Of a stretch of 64,000 nt of DNA, positions 1 through 9,742 are shown in pieces. Source of the stretch: Flavobacterium sp. LC2016-13 (lineage in GTDB: Bacteria > Bacteroidota > Bacteroidia > Flavobacteriales > Flavobacteriaceae); assembly GCF_009707955.1 (NCBI RefSeq), contig NZ_WMDQ01000006.1, forward strand, positions 248,001 to 312,000, written 5' to 3'. The position numbers were made by a program, and so were the translations under genes. Numbering within the stretch: the stretch's first letter is position 1; each line of letters starts with the position of its first letter. The notes under the pieces are model-generated. The model had not been told where the DNA came from. It saw only the letters and a list, made by a program, of their open reading frames with translations, and made no database searches.

Positions 1-262
1 CACCAATTAAACCATATCCGGCATTGTTTAAAACAACATCAACCGAATATTTAGCCGTAATATTTTTAATAGTTGAATCAATTTGTTCCTCGTTCGTAAC
101 ATCCAACGGAAGTACAATTACATTCTCTAACTGATTTAATTCTGTTTCTTTTTCAGGATTACGCATCGTTGCAATAACTTGCCAGCCTTTGCTTTGAAAT
201 AATTTTGCCGTAGATTTTCCTAATCCTGTTGAAGCGCCTGTAATAAAAATTGTCTTTTGCAT
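1..262 (-). CDS. short-chain dehydrogenase/reductase (3' end outside window)
   Basis: The first 87 residues of a short-chain dehydrogenase are visible, and the C-terminus lies beyond base 1. The protein begins MQKTIFITGASTGLGKS, which carries the TGxxxGxG dinucleotide-binding motif of the classical SDR Rossmann fold. The NNAG motif appears near residue 80. There is no signal peptide, so it should be a cytoplasmic NAD(P)H-dependent oxidoreductase. The catalytic YxxxK is outside the window and the substrate cannot be told. It is the only gene here that is neither secreted nor carbohydrate-related, so I take it as flanking DNA marking the left border of the polysaccharide locus. Confidence 0.85.
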   Translation of the reverse strand, partial: MQKTIFITGASTGLGKSTAKLFQSKGWQVIATMRNPEKETELNQLENVIVLPLDVTNEEQIDSTIKNITAKYSVDVVLNNAGYGLIG

Positions 263-398
263 TTTTAATTGTTTTAAAATTATAATGCAAAGATCAGCCG
301 AAGCATAAAGTTGCTTGTAGCCATTTTGGAAGTTGTATTAGCCAAAATGACGGATATAAAAAAACTCCATTATGGATGTAAGAACAAAAAAACAAACG

Positions 399-456
399 AT
401 ATAAGTTATATAAGTACAATTAAGAAAAAACTTAAATCAACTTATATAACTTATAT
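399..456. repeat. 17-bp perfect inverted repeat (ATATAAGTTATATAAGT family)
   Basis: Arms at 399-415 and 440-456 are exact reverse complements with a 24-base loop. A single copy of the same element recurs at 6646-6665, just upstream of the second GH2 gene. The rest of the 263-501 spacer holds a run rich in TTTGCG (about 468-495) and no convincing gene. Function unknown; it sits between the end of the GH2 gene and the SDR gene and could act as a terminator or RNA-processing hairpin. Confidence 0.8.
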
Positions 457-501
457 GGTTCAAAAAAACTTTGCGTCTTCGCGACTTTGCGAGCAATATA
501 T

Positions 502-2934
502 TTACTCTACTTTAATTTCAAGAGATGAAATTGGAATTCCGTTTCCAGTCGAAGCCTTCAATTGAATATTCTCCTTCTTCCCGTTCGATTGGATAATCGC
601 AATACATTTTCCATTAAATAATTTACAGGAATTCGCTTTAAAAGAATCTAAATTGGCTTGATAACCATTATCAACGCCAACTAATTTTCCGCCGCCCGAA
701 ACTTCAAAATTGATTAAATCATTTGCGTTTGGAAGTAAATTCCCTTCTTTGTCTACAAGAGAAACGGCTACATAAACCAAATCATAAGTGTCATTTTTGA
801 TTGTGGTTTTGTCTGCTTTCAAATCTATTTTTGAAGCTTCTCCGGCAGTATGAATTGCTGCCTCTAAAACCACTTTCCCATCTTTTCTTGAAATCGCTTT
901 TATGGTTCCCGGTTCAAATTTTACACGCCATGAAATATGCAAATCATCATTTTGTTTGGATTTTTTTCCTAAAGATTTTCCATTTAAAAACAATTCAACT
1001 TCATCGGCATTATTATAATACGCCCACACATCAACTTCCTGATCTTTTGCCCAATTCCAATGCGGAAAAATATGCAAAACAGGTTTTGTCGACCATTCGC
1101 TTTGATACATATAATAAACATCTTTTGGAAATCCCGCTAAATCGATGATTCCGAAATAAGAACTTCTTGCCGGATACGGATACGGATCTGGCTCGCCGAT
1201 ATAATCAAAACCAGTCCAGATAAAAGTTCCTGCCATAAAATCCTGTTTCTTTATCGTTTTCCAATTCTCTTCGTGCGTTGCGCCCCAATACGATTTTACC
1301 TGATCGTAAGCAGAAACCGTCCAATCTGCATTTCCATCAAACGGAGCGCCATGTTTTGTTGGCCACGCTTTAATTCCATTTGGAAAATCATAATGTCCGC
1401 GCGTTTCCAATGCCGAAACACTTTCTGAAGCAATTATTTTTTGTCCTTTAAAACGAGTTGGAAAATCTTTATAATCTTCGTGTTTATAATTGAATCCCAA
1501 AAGATCTAAAGCGCCTGATTGATAAATGAAATTTTTCTCCGGAATATTTTCTGTCAAAGCAGAAGTTACGGGACGTGTTGTATCTAACGATTTTACAATT
1601 TGAGCCAGTTCTTTTGTAATTGAAGTTCCTGTACTATCAAATTGTTCCCTGATTTCGTTACCAATACTCCACATTATTACCGATGGATGATTGCGGTCTC
1701 TTTTAATAAAGTCTTCTAAATCCTGTTTGTGCCACGCATCCCAGTCTTTGTGGTAATCGTTGGTTACTTTTTTCTTTTTCCAGACATCAAAAGCTTCATC
1801 CTGAACAATAAATCCCATTTCGTCGCACAATTGCATCATTTCTAACGAATGTGGATTATGAGACATTCTAATAGCATTTACGCCCATTTCTTTCAATAAA
1901 ACTAATTTTCTTTTTACGGCATGAATATTTTCTACCGCACCCAAAGCACCATTATCATGATGCAGGCAAACGCCTACAATTTTGGTTGGTTTTCCGTTTA
2001 ATGAAAAGCCTTTTTCAGCATCAAAATTAAAATATCGAACTCCAAGCGGCGTTTCGTAATTGTCTGCTAATTTTGATTTGTCATATATTTTGGTAACGAT
2101 TTTATATAAATACGGATTTTCCGGACTCCATAATTCCGGTCGATTTAAAGTTAAATTCTGAATCTTTTTTCCTGATGTTTTTCCCGAAATTTTTTCTGTT
2201 GAAGTAAAACTCCCAACTTCAACATTAGCCGCATTCAAAATAGAACTCACCAATTTAAACTCTTTTGAAACATCATTATCATTATCAATTGTAATTTCTA
2301 AATGTATTTTTGAGTTTGTTGCCGCAGCATCCGGAGTTGTTACATAAGTTCCCCATTTTGCGACATGAAGTTTATTACTCGCAACCAAACGCACATTTCT
2401 GTAAATTCCGGAACCGGTATACCATCTTGAATTGGGCTGTGCATCATTATCAACTTTTACGGCAATAATATTTTCCTGATTTCCAAATTTCAAATATTGA
2501 GACAACTCATAAGAAAATGAAATATAACCATTCGGACGAATTCCTAAAGAATGTCCGTTGATAAAGACTTCACTGTTTTTAAAAACACCATCAAATTCTA
2601 TCGAAACGGTTTTGTTTTTCCAATCTTTAGGAACTGTAAACACTTTACGATACCAACCTTTTCCTGCCGGCAAAAAACCTTGTGCCTGTTTTGTTTTACT
2701 GTCTTTATCAAAAGTTCCTTCAATACTCCAATCATGCGGCAATTGAAGCGTTCTCCAATCAGATGCATTAAAATAAGATTGAATTGCTGTTGGATAATCT
2801 CCAATTTTGAAGTTCCAGTTTTTATTGAAATCTTCAATGATTCTTGCTTGTTTCCCTTGTGAAAAACCAATTATTGAGAACAACAATATTATTGCAATTA
2901 TTGTTTTTTGTAAAATGTTTTTATGTTTAATCAT
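502..2934 (-). CDS. GH2 family glycoside hydrolase (beta-galactosidase/beta-glucuronidase type)
   Basis: Secreted GH2 exo-hydrolase of 810 residues. A signal peptide covers residues 1-26 (hydrophobic core AIILLFSIIG, cleavage near FSQG). It is followed by the sugar-binding jelly roll (about 35-190), the immunoglobulin-like domain (about 190-300), the TIM barrel (about 300-610) and C-terminal beta-sandwich domains. Glu427 in IGNE fits the acid/base and Glu504 in IASES fits the nucleophile. GH2 members in RG-II loci include beta-glucuronidase, beta-galactosidase and alpha-L-arabinopyranosidase; sequence alone does not decide between them. It is the last gene of the locus, 170 bases after the next GH2 gene, with a strong inverted repeat between them. 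Confidence 0.93.
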   Translation of the reverse strand: MIKHKNILQKTIIAIILLFSIIGFSQGKQARIIEDFNKNWNFKIGDYPTAIQSYFNASDWRTLQLPHDWSIEGTFDKDSKTKQAQGFLPAGKGWYRKVFTVPKDWKNKTVSIEFDGVFKNSEVFINGHSLGIRPNGYISFSYELSQYLKFGNQENIIAVKVDNDAQPNSRWYTGSGIYRNVRLVASNKLHVAKWGTYVTTPDAAATNSKIHLEITIDNDNDVSKEFKLVSSILNAANVEVGSFTSTEKISGKTSGKKIQNLTLNRPELWSPENPYLYKIVTKIYDKSKLADNYETPLGVRYFNFDAEKGFSLNGKPTKIVGVCLHHDNGALGAVENIHAVKRKLVLLKEMGVNAIRMSHNPHSLEMMQLCDEMGFIVQDEAFDVWKKKKVTNDYHKDWDAWHKQDLEDFIKRDRNHPSVIMWSIGNEIREQFDSTGTSITKELAQIVKSLDTTRPVTSALTENIPEKNFIYQSGALDLLGFNYKHEDYKDFPTRFKGQKIIASESVSALETRGHYDFPNGIKAWPTKHGAPFDGNADWTVSAYDQVKSYWGATHEENWKTIKKQDFMAGTFIWTGFDYIGEPDPYPYPARSSYFGIIDLAGFPKDVYYMYQSEWSTKPVLHIFPHWNWAKDQEVDVWAYYNNADEVELFLNGKSLGKKSKQNDDLHISWRVKFEPGTIKAISRKDGKVVLEAAIHTAGEASKIDLKADKTTIKNDTYDLVYVAVSLVDKEGNLLPNANDLINFEVSGGGKLVGVDNGYQANLDSFKANSCKLFNGKCIAIIQSNGKKENIQLKASTGNGIPISSLEIKVE

Positions 2935-2978
2935 AAATATGTTTTTATTCTAATTTAATTATTCATCATAACGTTTCC

Positions 2979-3053
2979 GTAGAGACGCACAGCAGTGCGT
3001 CTAACACATGATATGGACAATTGGAACGTAGACGCACTGCTGTGCGCCTCTAC
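2979..3053. repeat. 25-bp inverted repeat (GTAGAGACGCACAGC family)
   Basis: Arms 2979-3003 and 3029-3053 are reverse complements with one mismatch. Each arm contains a smaller palindrome, GCACAGCAGTGC. It fills the spacer between two co-directional GH2 genes and is clearly more G+C-rich than its surroundings. It could be a terminator or RNA-processing hairpin, or a dispersed repeat. Confidence 0.85.
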
Positions 3054-3104
3054 AATAAAACCTTTGTATCTTTGAACCTCTGCTACTTTGAACCTCAAAA
3101 AAAC

Positions 3105-6100
3105 CTATTGAAATTCAAAATTATCCAAAACCAATCCTTTCAAATCTTCGCCTTCCAGCGTAATTTTATACGTTCCTGCATTAATATAACCGCCTGAAGT
3201 TGTATTTAAAATTTTCCATTTTTCTGACGAAGGAATAAAATCGATTGTATCATTTCGCATTAAAATTCCGTAGGCATCTTCCATTTTGAATTTTACTTTT
3301 AATGGTGTTTCGTTTCTGTTCATGAATCTGAAACGCATTAAATAAATTCCGGCAACTCCGGGTTTTACTTCAAACTGAATGCTGTTTTCTGTCTTTTTTG
3401 TGAATTCAATATAATCTGCTTTTTTAAAATTTCCTTTTACGATATCTGTTCCTGTTGTTTTTGCATTTTCTGCTTCAAAAACAACAACCGGACGAGAATC
3501 ATCTTTTTCGCCCATATCATAAACTGGTACAACAATAATAGTATTTATAATTTCTGAGTTATCAAAAAGTACTTTTTCTTCTTTTTTAACCTTTTTAGAA
3601 AAAATAGTAAACGTGATATTATTACTGTTTTTTGCAATTGTTTCTGTTTTTTTATAATCCGATAACCAGACAAATTGTGTTTTTATTTTATTGTCGATTA
3701 AAACATAAACATCTGAATCTTCTTTGGCTGTAAAAGAACCTTTTACTTTAGAAAGATTTGAAAACTGCAAATAATCTGCTCCAAAAACTTCTGAAGGCAA
3801 TTGCGTAAAAACAATATCTGAATCTGAATATTGTTTTGAATTAATGTCCAGCCATGAAGCTATTCTATTTATACTTTTATCGTAAGAATCTAAAACAAGA
3901 TTCTGAATGTTTTTTGGAGATTCGTCTGCTGGCCTGGCATGATAATTTTTAGTGGCAATTGCAATTGCTGAGATAATTGCTTGTCCCGCTTTTACATTTG
4001 GAAATGAAATTACCAGTTTTCCGTTTTTGCTTTTTACCTTAAATGTTTTCTTTAATGCTTTATCGTGCCCGGCTTCTGACCAAATATCAAAATCTTTCAG
4101 AACCACATTTTCGTTAATGGCAACATCAAACAAACGCCAGCCTTTGCAATCTAATCCGCCGCCAACTCCGTACCAAGGTTCTGTAAAATACAATTCGACT
4201 AAATATTCGCCATCCGGAACTGGAAATTCATAACTTAATTTATCTACTCCATATCTGAAATTTTGAAATAATTCGGGATCTTTTGTTCCACTTATTGGAT
4301 CAAAAGTGCTTCTTTGACTCGCATAAAAATCGGGAAGTTTTTCAAATTTATCTGTCCACGATAAAGAACCCCAAGTATTTTGTCCGTTTTTGTGCGTGTC
4401 TGTAAACCAAGTGTTTCCTGCAGAATCTGTTAGTTCTGAACCTCCGCAATTAACTCTGTAAATATAATTGTATCCTTTTTTTGCTTTTGTAATATCAGCC
4501 TGATTGGTATATAATGCATTTAAATTTGGAGCTTTCGGAAGCGTGTTCAACACAACATAATCTTTGGCAACGGCTTTACCATTTACATAACCAACTGCAT
4601 ATAAAACATTGTACTGAATATTGACATTATTAAACTGAAAATGCTGTCCTAATCCCGGGTTTTTAATTTTTCCTAAAGAACTTTTATCAACATCATTAAA
4701 TAATTCTATTTCATCGCAATTGGAGTAAATATCAATGCCGTTTTTTATTCCTGCCGAATCCCAACGATTTGGCCACGAATGCGAAACGATATAAACCATT
4801 GGGTTTATTTTGTTCGAAACATAATTGGCGCGATACATATAATACGCGTCCAGAGGTTCGCCCCAAACGGTAAAAAGTCCTTTATAATTTATTGGGCCAA
4901 CTTTGTCAATATCACGAAATCCTTCACCATTTTGAGAACGTCCCGGGTTTTCGTGTGAAGCAAAAAGCCAATTGAATTGTCCCGCAATTTTATCTTTTAC
5001 AGATTCGGCTTCACGAACTTTAATTTCCATTAATTGCGAAAATCTGTTTTCGCTGTGAATTCCCTGTTGATCAAATTCGCCTTCGGTATGTAAATCTGCC
5101 GTTCGCCATGCGCCATATTCTCCGTTCAGGAGTTGCGTGCTCATTTCGAGATGGTATTTTAACGGATCTCCGCCATACGTTCCGGACCAGTTTTGCACCA
5201 CATTCCAATCTGTTCCTTCTCCGCCATTGCAAGTTGTTACCAAACGCTGCGACTCAGATAACGGATCCATTTCACGAATAATTTTGGTGCATTCTTCTGC
5301 AAATTCTTTCGGAATTGTGCTTTCGTTTTGCAATCCCCACATGACAACCGACGGGCTATTTCTGCGTTCTTTAATCCATTCGCGTAATAAGGTTTTAAAA
5401 TTCTCTTTGAATTCTGGTGTATCGTACCAAATATGTGCCGAAAACTGACTCCAGAACAAGATTCCGTTTTCGTCTAATTCTTTTTGATATAATAAATTAT
5501 GAGGTTGATGTGCTTCTCGAAAAGCATTAAATCCAGCGGCTTTTATTTGTTCGATTCTTGCATGAATTTGTTCGTCTGAAAAAGAATGGCTTTTGCCGAT
5601 TAAATGTTCGTATTCGCAAATTCCGTTTACAAACAAAGGTTCATCATTGATATAAAAACGATTGTCTTTTCCTTGCCTGTTAATTGGCCAGCTTACCCAA
5701 CGAATTCCGTACGGCGTTGTTAATTGGTCAATAATTTTTCCGTTTTCATAAATGGAAGTTACCAAATCATATAAATACGGATTGGAAGGTGACCATAATT
5801 TTGGTTTTAAAATTTCCGGAAGTGTCTGTGTTATTTCTTTTCTTTCTCCTGAAATGCTTTTGATATCGTTTTTTTTGATAGCAACTTTATTTCCTGCTGC
5901 ATCAAAAAGTATATTTTCAATTGTTAGATTTCGTTCTGAAGTACCATAATTTTTGATTTCTGTTGTGGTATGAAGAATCGCTTTTTCTTTAGAAATAGAT
6001 TTGTCATTCCAGATATGAACGCCAAAAGGTTCTATACGAACCTCATCTGTAATGACTAAAGAAACCGGTCTGAAAATTCCCATTGGCTGAGAGCCTTCAG

Positions 6101-6635
6101 AAAATCCCCATTCTCCGGAACAGCCACCGCAAACCCACGGAAGATCTGCAATAAATGATGGATGTTCTGCTTTGACCATGATTGCATTTTCAGCATCAAA
6201 GGAAACGGCATTTGTAATATCGATTGTAAAAGTGGTTCTGCCGCCTTTGTGTTCGCCTACTTTTTTTCCGTTTACCCAAACTGTTGCATACGAACCAACT
6301 CCTTCAAAATACAAAAAAAGGCGTTTGCCTTTGTTCGTTTTTTCAATTTTAAATGTTTTATGATACCAGGCAGTTCCATGCAAATTGCCGTGTTTCATTC
6401 TTCGGTATCCGTAATATTGATCCCAATTGTGAGGCACATTTGTTTTTTGCCAGGAATTTGTTTTTGGATCTTTTACAAAATTTTCGTCTTGTTGCAAAGG
6501 CGCACTTAAGATGGTAGTTTCCCAAAATGAATTCAGCGAAATCTCTTTACGGAATTTCGCTGTCTTATTGCTTTTCTGACTCTCTACTGAACTGAAAACA
6601 AATAAAAAACAAATAAAAAAAACTATCTTCTTCAT
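3105..6635 (-). CDS. large GH2 hydrolase with malectin-like and CBM6/35-like C-terminal domains
   Basis: Secreted GH2 enzyme of 1176 residues, much longer than the usual 800-1000. I start at MKKIVFFICFLFVFSS, a clean signal peptide. An in-frame ATG at 6668 lies inside a repeated spacer element and is unlikely. The jelly roll, Ig-like and TIM-barrel domains occupy about residues 30-650, with Glu438 in LQNES as candidate acid/base and Glu506 in LNGEYG as candidate nucleophile. A malectin-like domain follows (about 735-910, beginning YRVNCGG). The C-terminus looks like a CBM6/CBM35 module opening FEAENA. The extra domains suggest binding to a branched polymer. In an RG-II locus, arabinopyranosidase, glucuronidase or galactosidase are all possible. 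Confidence 0.92.
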   Translation of the reverse strand: MKKIVFFICFLFVFSSVESQKSNKTAKFRKEISLNSFWETTILSAPLQQDENFVKDPKTNSWQKTNVPHNWDQYYGYRRMKHGNLHGTAWYHKTFKIEKTNKGKRLFLYFEGVGSYATVWVNGKKVGEHKGGRTTFTIDITNAVSFDAENAIMVKAEHPSFIADLPWVCGGCSGEWGFSEGSQPMGIFRPVSLVITDEVRIEPFGVHIWNDKSISKEKAILHTTTEIKNYGTSERNLTIENILFDAAGNKVAIKKNDIKSISGERKEITQTLPEILKPKLWSPSNPYLYDLVTSIYENGKIIDQLTTPYGIRWVSWPINRQGKDNRFYINDEPLFVNGICEYEHLIGKSHSFSDEQIHARIEQIKAAGFNAFREAHQPHNLLYQKELDENGILFWSQFSAHIWYDTPEFKENFKTLLREWIKERRNSPSVVMWGLQNESTIPKEFAEECTKIIREMDPLSESQRLVTTCNGGEGTDWNVVQNWSGTYGGDPLKYHLEMSTQLLNGEYGAWRTADLHTEGEFDQQGIHSENRFSQLMEIKVREAESVKDKIAGQFNWLFASHENPGRSQNGEGFRDIDKVGPINYKGLFTVWGEPLDAYYMYRANYVSNKINPMVYIVSHSWPNRWDSAGIKNGIDIYSNCDEIELFNDVDKSSLGKIKNPGLGQHFQFNNVNIQYNVLYAVGYVNGKAVAKDYVVLNTLPKAPNLNALYTNQADITKAKKGYNYIYRVNCGGSELTDSAGNTWFTDTHKNGQNTWGSLSWTDKFEKLPDFYASQRSTFDPISGTKDPELFQNFRYGVDKLSYEFPVPDGEYLVELYFTEPWYGVGGGLDCKGWRLFDVAINENVVLKDFDIWSEAGHDKALKKTFKVKSKNGKLVISFPNVKAGQAIISAIAIATKNYHARPADESPKNIQNLVLDSYDKSINRIASWLDINSKQYSDSDIVFTQLPSEVFGADYLQFSNLSKVKGSFTAKEDSDVYVLIDNKIKTQFVWLSDYKKTETIAKNSNNITFTIFSKKVKKEEKVLFDNSEIINTIIVVPVYDMGEKDDSRPVVVFEAENAKTTGTDIVKGNFKKADYIEFTKKTENSIQFEVKPGVAGIYLMRFRFMNRNETPLKVKFKMEDAYGILMRNDTIDFIPSSEKWKILNTTSGGYINAGTYKITLEGEDLKGLVLDNFEFQ

Positions 6636-6690
6636 ATTTTTTAAACCATATAAGTTATATAAGGTCATTTTAAGTCTAATCGTTGTGTTT

Positions 6691-6781
6691 CCTGCAAGGT
6701 TTTGAAAACCTTGTAGGTTTAATTTTTACGCCTTCTTAATATTTACTTTGAATACCTACAAGGTTTTGAAAACCTTGCAGG
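6691..6781. repeat. 28-bp perfect inverted repeat (CCTGCAAGG family, copy 1)
   Basis: Arms 6691-6718 and 6754-6781 are exact reverse complements, and each arm is itself nearly palindromic around AAGGTTTTGAAAACCTT. Close copies lie at 16747-16835 and 27021-27097, and a CCTAACAGG variant at 33558-33667. All four lie in spacers between genes of the locus. Confidence 0.88.
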
Positions 6782-6825
6782 AAATCTCTAAGAATACCTG
6801 TTAGGTGTAAGTTAATTACGAGTTT

Positions 6826-6911
6826 GCGTGAGGGATTGAGGCGGTATCCTTTTATGAAGCTTTAGCGGAATAAAAGATATAGCCGAAAGCCCGACCCGGA
6901 GGGACACGCCC
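6826..6911. repeat. G+C-rich dispersed spacer element (CGACCCGGAGGGACACGCCC)
   Basis: The stretch ends with a 20-mer whose reverse complement recurs at about 16626-16645. In both places it lies next to a CCTGCAAGG inverted repeat and carries a GCGTGAG or CTCACGCG segment about 75-100 bases away. It therefore looks like a second dispersed element co-travelling with the first. No open reading frame of note. Confidence 0.7.
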
Positions 6912-6923
6912 AAATTATACTTA

Positions 6924-9656
6924 TTAATAAAACAACCAGTCGATCGCCCCTTTTTCTCCTGCATCGATATAACCAACATCGCGTGGCGTTATGGTTTGGT
7001 TTGCATCTATAAATCCTAAAATTAAAACTCTTCCTTTGCCTAAATCTAATTTATTTTCGCCTGGTTGAAATGTATACGTATGAATGTTTACTCTTGGTAA
7101 TTCTTTCAAATTCATGGCGCTTGCCAAAATAACTTCGGCCTGACCGTTGGCATTTCCTGCTGCATCTGTTTCTAAACTTGGCGGAAATAAAAATCGCTTT
7201 TGATCTGAATTAAAATATCCTACAACCAATTTTACGGCTTTGGTATTTTTAAATTTCAAATGAGTTCCGTTTTCATTTTGCGATGTTTCGTCGAATGCAA
7301 TTCCTTTTAGGTTTTGCAATTCGGGCGCAATTTTTATAAGTTCAGAAATTGGCGTTCCGTAAACTTTTATTCCGTTTTTAACTTCGTAAATTCCTTTATT
7401 TTCACTCAACAAAGTTACTTCTGCGGTTTGCCACGATTTTCCAATTTTAGTTTCTATTTTACCATTTTTTGATGATTTTAGTAGCTCTAAATTTCGTTTA
7501 AAGTTAACCAATTCACGTTCATAATGTGGCAATAATTCTATCCATGTTTTGTTATTTCCGTCGTCGCCACCAATCGGAATTCGGCGTTGCGCGGTTTGCA
7601 TACTATTGGCATACAAATAATTATCTTTAGTTAGATTTACTAATAGTTCATAATATTCAATGCTTTTTTCTAAATGCGGAAGCGCTTTATCAAGATCTGA
7701 AATATCATTTGAATAACTGTATCTTAAAACCAACAATGCGGTTTTTACTTTCTCTGAAAAGAAATCAGCGAAAGCTTTATAACAATGCATATCATTTTTA
7801 AGGCGTAAAAATTCTTCTTTATTCTGCGTTACTTTTGGCTCTGCTTTATCGATCGCTTCAACAGCTAATCTTCCGTGTTCCGTAATTTCTGAAATAATTT
7901 GAGTTGGAAGTTCTCCGGAATGCGGTTCGTGATTCCACTCTTTTTTAGCATATTCTAAAAGCAATTCGCCTGCTGGTCCGCACGATTCATGAAATCCCGG
8001 ATAAACGCGCCATTTCGCCGGATTTACCAATTGGCTTTCGAACATTCCTAATAATAATGTCTGGCGATTTCCTTCGGTAATTCCAAAACGTCTTAATGTT
8101 TTTGGAGCAATTTCTCCGGTTTCTTCGTATGCTTTTAGGATATTATTTGCGGCTTCCTGATCTGTTCCGTATTTCGTGGCTAAATCTGTATCCCAAAATT
8201 TAATCTCTTCATTTCTGTCTCTTTTACTATCCCACGCATATCTTGCCCAGGCTTTGTACCAAATCCAGTCGCGATCCATTTCGAGTACTCTTTCGCCCGT
8301 TTTTGTTTTATCTGCAGCGTAAGGCCAATCCCAATAAGACGCCTGTGGATACAAGTGTAATGCATTTGCTCCGTGAGCGCTGTGCATTGCTTTGACCGTT
8401 TTCTGGATAAAATCTGGCGAACCGTATCTGAAAGGTTCGAGATTTGCCAGAATATGAACGTTTTCAATATGAATTGATTTTAAAGCACTTAACTGTCTGT
8501 GTGTTTCTCCCCAAGGTCCGCCAGGCGTATACGTTGTTAATGATTCTCCTGTGTATTTACTTTCTGTGTATAGGTTTTTATATAGTGGAAGCGATTTTTC
8601 CATAACCAAAGGACCATCAGTATCATGCGAACGCAAAATAATTGGCGGTTCATCTGTTCTTCCCAATGCTTTTAAACCATCCTGAACTCCGGGAATAATG
8701 GTTTTGGTAAACCATTCTACGTCATCATCAACTGTATTTATGGCTTCGCCAAGGCAAACTAATAATCCAACATTTGGGTATTTTTCGATAAATGCTGCAA
8801 TAGATTTTCTGGTATAATCAGCAATTAATGGCGTAATTGGGCGTGAACGATCTTGTGTTTTTATGTTGTAATGCTCTGCAAAAGGTTTGGAAACGATGAT
8901 ATTATAAAACATCTGAATAACCCAGATTCCTCTTTTGTTGGCTTCTTCGGTTAGAAATTTATAGATTTCTTCATTCTTTTTAAAATCTTCTTCGCTTACT
9001 TCCATCGCAAACGGATAATCTTTCAGTTTTACTAAAGATGCAAACGGATGTCCGTTCCATAAATACAAGGAATTCATTCTGTTATCGACCATCATATCCA
9101 AATACTTGGTCCATAATTTTTTATCGTAAAACCACGGAAAAGTTTCCGGCGTATACGGATATTCGTAAACGTCTCTTCCGGGAAGATAGGTTGTTTTTTG
9201 CATTCCGATACAAGTACCTCGCAAAACCATTTCAGGACTGTCTTCGATATTTATTTCTAACGGAATTTCGCCTGAACTTTTAATACGATCAACCAATTCC
9301 ATCGCACCATATAAAGCTCCCGAAGCATCGGTTCCTTCTATATAAATGAAGTTTTTTTGAGTACGAATTTGAAAGCCTTCTTTTTTGTTTAATTGGCTAT
9401 CGTCTATTTTAGCGCTTTTTGAATTTTGTTTCCAAAAATCGGTTCCTTTTTCTCCAATGACAATTACTTTATCTTTTGAACTTTTAGTTATTTTATCAGA
9501 AGAAGTGATTTTGAATCCTTTTCCTGATAATGTTTCAGACAATTTCTCTACTCCAAACTGAGCACGAGGCGATTTTATATCACTAACAATTGTGACATTT
9601 TGCGCTGTCGCGAAAGAGATGTAGAAACCTAAAAAAAGTAGACTGAAATATTTCAT
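6924..9656 (-). CDS. GH67-N-like secreted glycosidase (probable alpha-uronidase)
   Basis: Secreted protein of 910 residues with signal peptide MKYFSLLFLGFYISFATAQ. Residues about 20-145 look like the N-terminal alpha-beta domain shared by GH67, GH115 and GH20 enzymes. The phrase GALYGAMELVDRI is typical of its end. A TIM-barrel-like region follows (about 150-500; MMVDNRMNSLYLWNG, then LICLGEA-like and ANLEPFRYGSP segments), then a long helical region (about 500-750) and a beta-rich tail. The layout resembles alpha-glucuronidases but the length and motifs do not match GH67 proper. An alpha-glucuronidase or alpha-galacturonidase acting on a pectin side chain is my inference; GH138 should be tested. 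It is the third gene after the 11.9-kb promoter. Confidence 0.8.
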   Translation of the reverse strand: MKYFSLLFLGFYISFATAQNVTIVSDIKSPRAQFGVEKLSETLSGKGFKITSSDKITKSSKDKVIVIGEKGTDFWKQNSKSAKIDDSQLNKKEGFQIRTQKNFIYIEGTDASGALYGAMELVDRIKSSGEIPLEINIEDSPEMVLRGTCIGMQKTTYLPGRDVYEYPYTPETFPWFYDKKLWTKYLDMMVDNRMNSLYLWNGHPFASLVKLKDYPFAMEVSEEDFKKNEEIYKFLTEEANKRGIWVIQMFYNIIVSKPFAEHYNIKTQDRSRPITPLIADYTRKSIAAFIEKYPNVGLLVCLGEAINTVDDDVEWFTKTIIPGVQDGLKALGRTDEPPIILRSHDTDGPLVMEKSLPLYKNLYTESKYTGESLTTYTPGGPWGETHRQLSALKSIHIENVHILANLEPFRYGSPDFIQKTVKAMHSAHGANALHLYPQASYWDWPYAADKTKTGERVLEMDRDWIWYKAWARYAWDSKRDRNEEIKFWDTDLATKYGTDQEAANNILKAYEETGEIAPKTLRRFGITEGNRQTLLLGMFESQLVNPAKWRVYPGFHESCGPAGELLLEYAKKEWNHEPHSGELPTQIISEITEHGRLAVEAIDKAEPKVTQNKEEFLRLKNDMHCYKAFADFFSEKVKTALLVLRYSYSNDISDLDKALPHLEKSIEYYELLVNLTKDNYLYANSMQTAQRRIPIGGDDGNNKTWIELLPHYERELVNFKRNLELLKSSKNGKIETKIGKSWQTAEVTLLSENKGIYEVKNGIKVYGTPISELIKIAPELQNLKGIAFDETSQNENGTHLKFKNTKAVKLVVGYFNSDQKRFLFPPSLETDAAGNANGQAEVILASAMNLKELPRVNIHTYTFQPGENKLDLGKGRVLILGFIDANQTITPRDVGYIDAGEKGAIDWLFY

Positions 9657-9690
9657 TGTATTGTAATTTTTATTCTTTGCAAATGCGAAT

Positions 9691-9727
9691 CGAGACCTAA
9701 CTGTCCCGAAGTCTCGTGACTGTTAGG
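9691..9727. repeat. short interleaved hairpin element (CCTAACTG...CTGTTAGG)
   Basis: CCTAACTG at 9696 pairs with CTGTTAGG ending at 9727 with one mismatch. CGAGAC at 9691 can alternatively pair with GTCTCG ending at 9716, so two mutually exclusive stems are possible. A related CCTAACAG...CTGTTAGG hairpin with a CCCGAGGCTTCGGG core lies at 56356-56393. The 9657-9742 spacer holds nothing else. Confidence 0.65.
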
Positions 9728-9742
9728 CCTTTAGCGCAGATA

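Noticed and set aside
311..565. Plus-strand open frame of 84 codons
   Set aside because: It overlaps the inverted repeat at 399-456 and the end of the GH2 gene, has a low-complexity Lys-rich product and no recognisable domain or ribosome site.
3952..4233. Antisense plus-strand frames inside the large genes (this and many similar)
   Set aside because: They are shadows of well-supported minus-strand enzymes, with no own signals or recognisable domains.
6636..6668. Upstream ATG extending the large GH2 protein by 11 residues
   Set aside because: The extension is encoded by a spacer element also present at 440-460, and the downstream Met begins an ideal signal peptide.
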